64,000 nucleotides of DNA from Hydractinia symbiolongicarpus (taxonomy: Eukaryota > Cnidaria > Hydrozoa > Anthoathecata > Hydractiniidae), in NCBI RefSeq assembly GCF_029227915.1, contig NC_079878.1, forward strand, positions 21,727,501-21,791,500. Direction: 5' to 3'. The number at the start of each line of letters is the position of its first letter. Position 1 is the first letter of the stretch. Positions 1 to 9,410 of the stretch are shown here, piece by piece. The position numbers were made by a program, and so were the translations under genes. The notes under the pieces are model-generated. The model ran no database searches. It had not been told where the DNA came from and saw nothing but the letters and a program-made list of their open reading frames with translations.

Positions 1-44
1 CTTCCACAATTTATAAAAGTTTTTCTGATTTTAAACAACACATC

Positions 45-1691
45 GTGAAACTTTCATTAAGTAAAAGTTGGCATGTTGATGTGCAGGATACTTTAGTCAT
101 TGTTACATGTTTTACCACAGATCATATCCTACCAAAGTATGTTTTTTATTCGTTATACAATCGAGCATTTTATAAAATTACACTTTCAAGTTTTATTTTT
201 GAATTAACCAATAACTACATATTATGTGGAGGTATTACTATCCTTGATCCTGGTAAAGAATTTAACTATCAAAAACATGTCATACCTAAAAAGTTTAATT
301 ACCTCTCCTTCCAACAGCAGTCATTTCAATCTTATTTACACCAAGATGAATACTACCGGTTTAATGATTGCAGGATGCTGCTATCCACCAATGACAAACA
401 TCCATGTTTACAGTGTGTTTCTCACAACATAAAGGTTATGTATAGTGACACTCGAAAAGAAAAAAAAGATGCTTGAACCAGCTAAATTGAAGCACTCTGA
501 AAATGTAAGTCCTGCGTTAAGTAAAGATCTAATATCTATTTTTACTGGTTGTGACAGAGAGGCTGTTCCACCTTTTATGAAGTTATTTTGGGAGGAGCAA
601 CAAAAGTATGTGCAATCTTCTAGTCCCCATGGTGTCAGATACCATCCTATGATCATCAAATACTGTCTGAATCTAGCTCCTAAATCTCCCTCTGCATATT
701 CCGACTTGCGATTTGATAAAAACACTGGTTCTGGAATATTAGTCCTCCAGAGTTTGCGTACTCTGCGAGATTACCGAAACTACATTCGCCCAACCAGAGT
801 ATTTAACTATCAAATTATTGAAGATCTTTCTAAGAAAATACCATTATTTTCAGCACCTGAGAGATTTGTCACCACACTATTTGACGAGATGAAGATACAG
901 GAAGATTTGGTGAGAGATAAGTACACAGGTGAACTAATTGGTTTTGTGGACCTAGGTGATATTAATACAAACTTTGCAACACTCAAAAATGTAAAAGAAT
1001 TAGCATCCCACGTCCTCGTTTTTCTTGTTAAAAGCATCGTAAACCTAATGTCATTCAGTTTTGCGACATTTGCTACCACCGGTATTAGCTTATTTCAGCT
1101 CATGCCTATTTTTTGGAAAGCAGTTTCTTATTTAGAGCAAATAAATTTAAAAGTTATTGCTGATACAGCTGATGGTGCTTCTCCAAACCGTCGTTTTTTT
1201 AGAATGCACAAGTTATTATGTGGAGAGTCAGAAAAAAATGTAGCGTATCGTTCCATCAACCTATATGCTACAGATAAACGTTTTATATATTTTTTTGCTG
1301 ATGTACCCCATCTCATAAAACAGCTCGCAATTGTCTGTCCAACTCTGGTTCTGGTACAGCAACACGGTACATGTGGAGCAGTGGGTTTTTTGTACTTTGG
1401 AGTCATATATCTCAGTTATATCATGAAGATCTTGAAAGTGGCTTGAAGTTAGTGCACAAGTTGACAAATGATCACATATATTTGACACCTTATTCTAAAA
1501 TGAGAGTCCGTTTGGCTGCACAAGTACTAAGTGAAACAGTTGGAAATGTAATTAAAGAGTTTGGTCCACCTGAAGCAGCTGGCACTGCACAATTTTGCAT
1601 CATGATGGATAAGTTTTTTGACTGCCTTAATGTGAAAAACACTGTTGACCATGAATTGAATTATTTTTTTCGTTATCCATTACTTCAGTAA
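45..1691 (+). pseudogene. P-element-like (THAP9-type) transposase, frameshifted
   Basis: Three reading frames in succession (45-476, 445-1446, 1371-1691) give one continuous resemblance to the P-element/THAP9 transposase family. Marks include GVRYHPMIIKYCLNLA, LFDEMKIQEDLV (an acidic catalytic position), TGELIGFVDLGD, ADTADGASPNRRFFRMHK, YFFADVPHLIK and FGPPEAAGTAQF followed by FFDCLNVK. These are typical of the RNase H-like core and GTP-binding insertion of this family. The frame changes near 450-476 and near 1350-1371, so it cannot be translated whole. No THAP finger is seen, because the 5' end lies beyond the window or is lost. The protein would cut and paste its own element. It is a dead copy, and family assignment is by remembered motifs only. 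Confidence 0.8.
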
Positions 1692-2145
1692 CTACAGCGT
1701 TCACATCTGCATTAAAAATTGCATCATCGTCAAGAAAACCACCATCAAATGACTGAAACAAGTCATCAAGTTCGTCACCAGCTAAGTAATCTTCCTGTGC
1801 TGAAGCCGCAATGTTTAACTTTTGTGCAATATCGGAGGGTCGTCCTACCTAAGTTAAGGATACATTGCGTAAACAATGTCGGTGGTCGTTGCCTCTAGAC
1901 TATCTTTTTTTCTTATGACTATGCTTAGATATAAATGGATTTTCTTAACTGTAACTGAACTCAAAAGATAAGGTTCGTTTATTGTATTATTCTCATAAAA
2001 ACCTTCTTTGTGTAATGATGTGAACTTTATTACACAAAAGTCACGGGTAATTAAGTTTTATTATTCCTTTAAGCACGTCTAATGTTATATGAGAAACATA
2101 TTGGTTTATTTATTCCCGCTTGAATAGAATTAACAACAAAACGTT
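1692..2145. other. Gap between P-like and Gypsy remnants
   Basis: No convincing gene. On the minus strand about 1690-1855 reads openly as an acidic segment (GDELDDLFQSFDGGFLDDD) that could be the tail of a decayed protein, but nothing around it supports a gene. The rest is AT-rich with no repeat that I could relate to other parts of the window. Confidence 0.4.
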
Positions 2146-3836
2146 TTGACGAAAAGAACAATGAACTTTATGGTTAATTTCGCTCACTATTTCGCTGTTT
2201 TTATTCTGGTAGCTATAGTGGATTTTTCTACGGGACTAAATACTAGTCTCTTAAACATTGTTTTGAAAAGTTCAAAAACAAAACTTTATCCTTATGCTTC
2301 ACAGCCTGTGAAAGTTGTTGGTAAATTCAACGCCCTTTTTGAAACAAAGAAACAATTGTGCTCAAGCGTGATTTACGTAATTGACAAACAAAAAGCTGGA
2401 AATCTATTGGGTATCGACGCCGCAAAACAATTGAAACTAGTAACAATCGTAATGAAATTTCAACCAATGAGAAAATTCGAAATCATTATACCGAAAATCA
2501 AAACGTTGTACCGAATATACCGCAAGAAATAAAAACTTTGATAAACGACTTTGATGAATGTTTTCATGGTACCGGATACGAATGCAAACTACATGTCTAA
2601 CCAGATGTTCAGCCAATTTATCAAAAAATGAAGCGCCATCCCATACATCTTCAAAAACAAATAGAAAGTGAAATTATACGTTTAGAGGAAGCTGGAATTA
2701 TCGAGTCTGTGGAAGGACCGCAAGAATGGGTTTTAAATTTAGTAGCCACACCCAAATCAGACAACTCAGTACGACTATGCTTAGATGCTCGCAGCATCAA
2801 CATTGCGATACAAAGAGAAACGCATCCAATACCGACCCTCGAATCTATACTTGATGACATGCATGGGAGTAAAATTTTCAGTAAAATAGATATGAAAAAA
2901 GCATACACACAAATAATGCTTGAGGAAGAATCGAGAAAACTGACAAATTTTCACACGTCTTTCGGCATTAAAGATTTAAAAGATTGTACTGGAATGGAAT
3001 AAACAATGCTTTTGAAGTATTTCAAAGATTGTTCGATCAAACCATTGGTAAATTATGTAATGTGAAGTGCATTTCGGACGATATTATTGTTTACAACAAA
3101 AATTATGCCGAACATTTAGAAACTTTAAAAGAGTTATTTATAAAAATAAAAGAGCTAGGACTGCGTTTAAACAAACGAAAATGGGTTTTTATAAAAGGGT
3201 CAATCTTATTTTTCGGAGTTGTTATTTCTTCAGAAGGAGTCAAGCCAGACCCAGAGAAAATCCAAAGTTTGGTAGAAGTATCGCACCAAACCTGTTTTTC
3301 TGAACTAAGAAGTTTTCTTGGATTACTTACTTATTTGTCAAGATTTATTGACAATTTTTCAAGGAAAACAGCACCGCTAAGATTATTATGAAAGAAAGGT
3401 ACGAAATTCATATGGGGAGCTGAGCAACAAAAAGCATTTACTAGACAATCCTTCGTTGAAGGACTGTCTAGTAAGCGATAAAGTACTCTCATTTTACGAC
3501 TCGAATCTTAACACGGAATTAATTACCGATGCATCAGATTTTGGTATAGGAGGTGTACTTTTGCAAACCGACTCCGACGGACATCAAAGACCGATCTCAT
3601 TCATATCGAGATCATTAATAGAAACCGAAAAACGATATGGTATAACAGAAAAAGAAGCACTGTTTGTAGTTCGGTGTATTGAAAAATATCATCATTATTT
3701 ATATGGTATGAAATTTAAATTAACAGTTGATCACAAACCACTTCAGTTTATATTTAAACCGCAAGCAAAGTTCAACTATGTTCGTGGAGAGCAAAACATT
3801 GCCGATTTTCTGTCACGACAACGAAATGCCTAACCA
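2146..3836 (+). pseudogene. Ty3/Gypsy retrotransposon pol fragment (PR-RT-RNase H)
   Basis: A decayed LTR-retrotransposon pol. 2146-2532 carries the end of the retropepsin and its linker (LLGIDAAKQLKLV). 2628-3002 is the N-terminal reverse transcriptase (RLCLDARSINIAI, SKIDMKKAYTQI). 2984-3391 holds the palm and thumb, with ISDDIIVYN where the family usually has YxDDI, then SFLGLLTYLSRFI. 3456-3836 is RNase H (ELITDASDFGIGGVLLQ, VDHKPLQFIF, RGEQNIADFLSR). Frames break near 2540, 2990 and 3391, and RNase H has an internal deletion before NYVRGEQ. No integrase, gag or LTR is visible nearby, so this is a truncated, dead copy. Confidence 0.88.
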
Positions 3837-4026
3837 TTGGACAAAGATCGCACAAACCAGTATATCAACTTTATTACGAAACACAGCACACCAATGTCAA
3901 TTAGTCAAAATGAAATCAGAAATGAAATATCTAAGAATTGTGAACTGCAAAAAATATTGTAGAAATATTTGTTTTATTTTTAGAAAATATTTACAAAAAT
4001 CGTTTACCAAAACTTTTATATATATA

Positions 4027-4456
4027 TCATAATAACATCAAATAAAAAAAGCTTGGATTGTTTTTTCTTTTTAATAAGGACAGGCTATAAATTACACAAT
4101 GCAGAACACGATAAAACAAGATATCAGCATGCCGCAACATAGTTATTGGTAATGTTCCTTTTAGAATACTGTAAAATTTTATTCGATTTATTGCTCGTTC
4201 CACATGAAATCTAAGGTTTGCAATATCTTTTGTTTTACGACATTCTGCACTGGTCATTTGGCTCTTTAATCGTGCAGCAGGAGGAATTTGAAAGCATCAC
4301 CATCTGCCATAACTTCATCGTCTCGCTCTAAATGTTCATAAAAACCACTGTCCTTTGTTATAAATTTATCACTTGAACGACCACCATAGCAGTTTGACAA
4401 AAATGAAATAAAGCCAGTAGGTGATATACCAATGAGGAACTTTAGGGTGTTATGAA
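4027..4456 (-). pseudogene. ISL2EU-type transposase, C-terminal fragment
   Basis: Two minus-strand reading frames (4484-4266, then 4257-4027) match the C-terminal half of the transposase at 14121-15704 in this same window: TLKFLIGISPTGFISFLSNCYGGRSSDKFIT, then RDDEVMAD, then MTSAECRKTKDIANLRFHVERAINRIKFY. It therefore holds the end of the DDE_Tnp_4 domain. A frame break lies at about 4260. At 4457 it is cut abruptly by a LINE tail. The THAP domain and first catalytic Asp are absent. It is a third, older ISL2EU relative, distinct from the elements at 11722 and 29056. Confidence 0.8.
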
Positions 4457-4598
4457 AAGAAAATAATTTACAAAGAGGTGGCAAGCCACCGCAATGATGA
4501 ACTCAACCTGTTAGGTCTTTGGAAATAAGCTAGAGGTTGTACTCCTCTAGAGAAAATGTCTCTAAAAGCACAATTCTCCCTTTTTACAAGGATATAAT
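4457..4598 (-). repeat. Solo 3' tail of USP-bearing LINE, type B
   Basis: Reverse complement of the tail at 54048-54190, almost base for base: a CCTTGTAAAAAGGGAGAAT start, an inverted repeat CTAGAGG/CCTCTAG, a central AACAGGTTGAGTTCATCATTG, a second perfect hairpin GGTGGC-TT-GCCACC, and an end at TTGTAAATTATTTTCTT. There is no coding sequence upstream, so it looks like a severely 5'-truncated insertion, here placed in the ISL2EU-type transposase fragment. Confidence 0.75.
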
Positions 4599-4908
4599 CA
4601 AACCAAGTACATGCCTGATGAATTGATTTTGGTTCCCATTTTGATTTGTCACTATTTTCTTGTTTCATTGCATAAAGGCCAGTATCCATACAACCGCATT
4701 TTGCGCCCAGTCGCAAAAAGCGCTATGACTTTTGATCTACGCATGCGCATTATCGGAATAATGTCGCTGACCTCGCGCTTTTGCATGCGCTGGGGCGATT
4801 TTAAAAAAGTTGAATGGGCTCTACTTTTTGTGCTTGAACTTTAACAGCCAATTAAAACGTAGAAATCTACGTGAATTACGAAACAATATTTAATTAGATC
4901 ATTTCAAG
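4599..4908. other. Non-coding stretch before the MADF-BESS gene
   Basis: Locally GC-richer sequence (CGCATTTTGCGCCCAGTCGC, CTACGCATGCGCATTATC) followed by AT-rich DNA with a short inverted repeat (CGTAGAAATCTACG, about 4857-4870). It could be the terminal or promoter part of the Harbinger-like element that follows, but no matching right end was found. Confidence 0.35.
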
Positions 4909-5908
4909 ATGGCTAGCAACAACGTAAGAGATCTCGCTTCTGTGTTAAAATTTTATCAAAGCCAAATGAATGAAGAGAATATATATCAATCAAGTGAAGT
5001 AGAAGATAACGAACAAAATAACATCAATGAATCTGTGGAGGCACAAAGCAAAAAAGTTGTAAATGAAGGGTTGAAACTTTTAGAAGCAAACAGGGAGGAG
5101 TATGATGACGAACTGTAGTTTTTAAATATGATGTGGAAGTTTTTATCAATGAGATTGAAGGCTATCCAGCTTTATGGAATACCTCTGCTCATCTTATCAT
5201 GATCAAGACATAGGAAGAACCTCTTGGGAAGAGTTATCCAAAAAGTTTAATAAGCCAGGTAAGATAAAACTTTGTCTTAAAGTATAAAGATTTTAAGCTA
5301 TTTTTATACAGCTAACTACTTTTGTGGTGCTTGTATATATTTTAGCTAATACGTCTTCTCTTATTTATTTAGTTGAATGAATGCGGGAAAAGCTAAAGAG
5401 ATGCTTGGTGAAGCGGTCTAAAATGATGAAATCTGGGGCAGCGTTCCACACTTTGCCAAAATGTAAATATTTTGCGCAACTACAGTTTCAAGAAAAAGTA
5501 ATGAACAAGGAAAGGTGTAGTAATGTTATGGGATCACCACCATCAGTCGAATTATTTTAAGTCCAGAAACAGTTTCCCGCAAGTACTCCAGGTTGACCTT
5601 ATGCAAAACGCTCTAGTTCTGAATGCAGTTCCAGCAGCAGCAAAAGTAGTTTAAGCAGCAGCAAAAAAATTAAAGAACAGACACCTGCTCAAATGGACAT
5701 GCATGTCCTCGATACGCTTAAAGATATAAGCGAAGCAACAAAAAATATCTCTAGCGAAAAAATTGTCGATGCAGAGGAGGATGAAGACATGCACTTTTGC
5801 AAAAGCCTTGTAGGTACACTTCGGAAAGTCGATTCACGAACAAATAAGATAGCCAAACTCGAAATACAACAACTGCTTTTTGAACTTGAGTTTGGAGAAA
5901 GCGTATAG
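4909..5908 (+). pseudogene. MADF-BESS protein of a Harbinger-like element, degraded
   Basis: Starts with ATG at 4909 after an AT-rich leader. About 5120-5260 reads, with small frame changes, as the start of a MADF (Myb/SANT-like) domain (FINEIEGYPALWNT, then TSWEELSKKFNKP) ending at a GTAAG splice donor. 5370-5510 contains the MADF end (SGAAFHTLPKCKYF in one frame). 5693-5908 carries a BESS motif (DMHFCKSLVGTLRKV ... LEIQQLLFELEF). MADF-BESS proteins bind DNA through MADF and interact through BESS. In PIF/Harbinger transposons a Myb-like partner accompanies the DDE transposase, and one lies convergently at 6153-6720. Stops and frame changes make it a pseudogene. Confidence 0.7.
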
Positions 5909-6152
5909 AGGAAACTTTAATAAAAAAGGGTTGTATTTTTACATACTTTTTCAGTGCAATTATTTATCTGTTCGATGTATAAATATTTTATACATGAAAC
6001 GGACCTATTGTTCTATTGACATAATCCCACTGCCAACTAACAGCACCACTTTGAGAGTTAAAATATAATCGTCTTGTACGTCTTTGGCTGTTTTGATATA
6101 GTTGTTCGAACCTTAAACACCAATATCGATTAGGCCTGTGTAATCAACTGTG

Positions 6153-6720
6153 TCAGATCTCCATTCGCCATGTACACAAAAGTCTACACTCTCCTGGTGG
6201 GCAATAACTACTGTCTCTGTGCATTCTTTGGCTAACAATTACAAAATTGTGCAAACCAACAATAGCTTTTGTTATAGAGTTTACAATATCAACTTGAGCA
6301 ATTATCAGCCTGCGAAAAACTTGAAACCTTGCTTCTGCAATACCGAAACAGCTTTCAATGACACGTCTAGCTCCTAATAACCTGTAGTTAAATATTTTTC
6401 TTTTCTGACATGCATCCAAGCGAGCAAATGGTTTTGACATAAATGGTTTCATCATAAATGCATCGTCTGCAACAAATACATAGAGATATACTTTAGTTCC
6501 TGCGTTTCATATTTGACCAGGTTGTGGTATATTTATTTAATTATTATCAATTACAAAGCCTAACTTGCTATTTTTGTAAACACCACCATCACTTTGTCGG
6601 CCAGCATCTTCTATGTCGAGCAATGTAAACTCATAATTAGCATTACATACGGCCATCAATACTATACTATGTGTTTTTTTATAGTTGAAATAGTCTGAGG
6701 ATCCAGTCGAGAGACAGAAA
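6153..6720 (-). pseudogene. PIF/Harbinger DDE transposase remnant
   Basis: Minus-strand sequence reads as the HARBI1-type core: around 6690-6560 [19 protein letters not shown], then [17 protein letters not shown]. An in-frame stop precedes the next part (6480-6153) with YLYVFVADDAFMMKPF, RARRVIE-like GARRVIESCFGIAEARF and IVGLHNFV. These hold the second Asp (VADDAF) and the terminal Glu (RRVIES) of the DDE_Tnp_4 fold. The N-terminal helix-turn-helix is missing. It is convergent with the MADF-BESS gene, the expected two-gene layout of Harbinger elements. Broken by stops. Confidence 0.8.
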
Positions 6721-7284
6721 ATTTATCTCCACTGGGTCACATAAAGTAGAAAAAAAAAAAAAAAAAGAAACTTGGAACTTAGTATCATTACAAACCAGCT
6801 TTGTACGCAATTATTATTTTGTTAACTGCGTTCAGCAATACTCTGTGTTCGAGGATCAAGAAATACAAAACAAAGGTTAATAAAAGTAGATGTTGATTGT
6901 CCCAAGATATAAAAAGAAATAAGCTGACTTGTCAACTGAGAGATTTTCTATGTTCTTATGTGTCAATATATTGAAACTCGATTATACTACGCTCAATGGC
7001 CCTGTACTATGTCGGTAGATGAAAATTTATTTTTCAATTCGAATATGTTATATTAACGAGTAAACATTCCGTGCTCTTCCGAATTCTATGTTCTAGCTAG
7101 CATTTAAGGCTGGAATAACCTGAAAGGTGTGGTTCAGTGTTTCTTACTTTATTATCGTAGTAATCATTAGTAATCAGGATTGGAATTTTGCTGATATTAT
7201 GTGCTGGTATACTGCTTGTATCTAACTCATAATATTAGAATCCACTATCTGAAAATTTTACATACACATAGGTTTAATAAGAGA
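6721..7284. other. No gene seen
   Basis: AT-rich DNA with an A-run at about 6751-6769. I found no open coding stretch, hairpin or repeat shared with the rest of the window. Confidence 0.4.
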
Positions 7285-8060
7285 AGAAAATAATTTACAA
7301 AGAGGTGGCAAGCCACCACAATGATGAACTCAACTAAAAAAATATAAAAAAATAAAAAGGACACAACACATTTGAAAAGATGAACAGAACTTTAACAAAG
7401 GGAAGGTAGGTTTCGACCCATATTTCTGAACCTAAGTACCCTGGATGTCTAGCTGGGTCACCTCGAAGAGGTCCGCGGACGGTCATCAGCAGAAACTAGA
7501 CATCCATATCTTCCTAAAATAAACTTTGACCACTTTCTGTTCAACTGTGCTATTCTTTGTTTTTATCTCAGGTAATAAGTGGAGTCGTTACTCTCCAAAG
7601 ACAAGATCATGTGTGATCAAACCCTCCTGCTAATATATTTTTTTAACCGGGGTAATAAGTGGAGTTGTCACTCTCCAAAGACAAGATCTAGTATGATCAA
7701 ACACCCTTGCTAACTTAATTTTTATTTGATTTTGTTTACAATTTTATTTTTGACTTGGGTAATAAGTGGAGTCGTCACTCTCCAAAGACAAGACTGAGTG
7801 TAGGCAAGCCCTCTCAGCTCTTCTAAAAAGAAAACATATGACTCGTGGCTGTTAATAAGGCCGTCATCACAGAAAATTACTTCTCTATTGTTGCAATGTA
7901 TCCACCTGTGAACCATTTGGTCGAAGGCTATGGTTGTTTAGTGACCATTATTTAAGTTGGCGCAATGGTTGATAATAGCCCTTAATTGAAAATTTTAACG
8001 AAATATCACTTCTCCATCTACGGTAAAAGGCATGGAAAGGGTACCAGGGTAAGCAGTAAT
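7285..8060 (-). pseudogene. 3' end of USP-bearing LINE (copy C)
   Basis: Reverse complement matches 53480-54190 (copy B). It holds the last part of the ubiquitin-specific protease-like domain (VHRWIHCNNREVIFCDDGL, NSHESYVFFLEELR) and then the 3' untranslated region, ending in the hairpin GGTGGC/GCCACC and TTGTAAATTATTTTCTT. The catalytic Cys region is missing because of 5' truncation. The UTR has a 35 bp motif present three times (7571-7605, 7651-7685, 7758-7792), of which copy B has one. Non-functional fragment. Confidence 0.78.
7571..7792. repeat. Three copies of a 35 bp LINE 3'UTR motif
   Basis: GGTAATAAGTGGAGT(C/T)GT followed by (T/C)ACTCTCCAAAGACAAG occurs at 7571-7605, 7651-7685 and 7758-7792. 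Spacer lengths differ, so this is not a simple tandem array. TGGAG and CTCCA can pair around a short loop. A single reverse-complement copy lies at about 53775-53815, and a diverged one (CTTGTCTTTGGGTGTAACGA) at about 26081 in copy A. Confidence 0.75.
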
Positions 8061-8191
8061 ACAAGAGGCAATTTTTGACACAAGGCCGTTGGCAGTGGCA
8101 AAACGTTTTAGCGTTTAAGGTGGAATGTCTCCATATACAACAAACTTCTTTCTGTTTCTGTCAACAGACTAGTTAGGGTCGAACTTGAACT

Positions 8192-8670
8192 TCATGGGCT
8201 ACAAAATTCTGCCTCAGCTTGGAATGACTCTGCTGATTCTTTAACTTCGGGTTGAGATGGGTCTAAAAAATAAAAACATATACTCCTTTCTAAAAACAAT
8301 GCCCTCTTATGTGAACTAAGAGATGAACAGTCACATTCCGTTTTCAAATTTCTTTTAATTCTTCTGTTAATAAGACCCACGTTGGCTGGGCCCTCATATT
8401 TCTTGACTCTACCAAAAAGTATCGAAGGGACGTAATCTGGGTGTTTTTCAAAGTTTTCTTTCTTCCCTATAAGTAAACAAAAAAATAAATGAGAGAAAGA
8501 GTCATTGTGATAAATGATGTTTCCACATTTTCTCCACCAAAACGTCCAACCAGTTGTAAAATGTTCAGAGCAAACACAAAGATTTCGTGATTAGGGCGAC
8601 CATGCAACTTATGAAACTCGTCTATTTGTGCTCCACCAACACAACAACTTGTTTGTAAATTTTCCCCCAC
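8192..8670 (-). other. Possible coding fragment, unknown family
   Basis: Two minus-strand frames, 8670-8467 (TSCCVGGAQIDEFHKLHGR ...) and about 8460-8192. The second reads from KENFEKHPDYVPSILFGRVK to SLSSHKRALFLERS. The HPDYVPSI segment resembles linkers that I associate with cnidarian zinc-finger or transposon proteins, but I cannot name a domain. It could be a decayed two-exon gene piece. No start or complete splice pair was identified. Confidence 0.3.
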
Positions 8671-8824
8671 GTGCTACTGTCGTTGTTTACGTTTTTTCTC
8701 AAGCCAATATGGTCAACCCTCGTTGCCAGGGTAGTTTCGTAGACCTCAACCACAAGAACTGCGAGGAACATTTGGTTATGAAATTCATAAGGAATAGGAT
8801 ATGCTGGTGATGATTGCTTTTAAC

Positions 8825-9188
8825 ACAAGATAGATAGATAGATAGATGTGCATATTTTACATGGCTAGCCTCACAAATATCGAGGGATATACACTGTCTA
8901 TTATTTCCAGGAGGGGCCATGGCTTAGATGGAGAGTCCTAGAGTATTTAATGCTCACTTTGAGCTACGCAGACCCAATTAGTAGGGCCCACGCTCTACTA
9001 GACAACTCCCGGCAACATCCAACGGCCCACACAGTGTGCCATCTCCCCAATTTCCCTCACATGGCTTGGGTTAACCCGGGGCTATGGTAACATTCACTCG
9101 CCCATGTTGAATCGCCGTCAAGAGGAATCGAACCACGGTCTCCCGCACAGAGTACGAAAGCTATAACCACTAATCTACGGCGCCACAA
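8825..9188 (-). mobile_element. tRNA-derived SINE
   Basis: On the minus strand it begins with a tRNA-like head: GCCGTAGATTAGTGGTTATA resembles box A, and 35-40 bases later GGTTCGATTCC is a good box B (about 9131-9141). The body is distinctly GC-richer than the surroundings, and the 3' end is an ATCT microsatellite (8828-8845). This is the standard layout of a SINE: internal RNA polymerase III promoter, unique body, short repeat tail. The acceptor stem is not complete, so it is not a tRNA gene. No target duplication was established. Confidence 0.7.
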
Positions 9189-9410
9189 AACGCACGTACC
9201 ACTTAATTAACAAGGGCACTCATGAACATAAAGAAAATGTGTGGGTTTCACAAGGTGGAAGTGGCTTTTACAAAAGTAACGTCTTTTTCCGCCTAAAAAA
9301 ATAAGTTTTTCCTCTTACATATACAATGGTCAAGTTGGAGCAAAAAAGGCCAAAAATGGTAAATATATTGTCATAAGGTGTAAAAGTGATGTAGATAAAC
9401 TCGTCTGATA

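Noticed and set aside
4457-4598. Hammerhead or twister-type ribozyme in the repeated hairpin tails
   Set aside because: The hairpins are real, but the conserved hammerhead core (CUGAUGA with GAAA) and the twister core are absent in the copies read.
7561-7810. CRISPR-like array of three spaced repeats
   Set aside because: Spacers of unequal length, AT-rich, in a LINE untranslated region of an animal genome; no associated genes.
9110-9188. Functional tRNA gene
   Set aside because: Boxes A and B are present but the acceptor stem does not close and the transcript continues into a body with a microsatellite tail, so it is a SINE.
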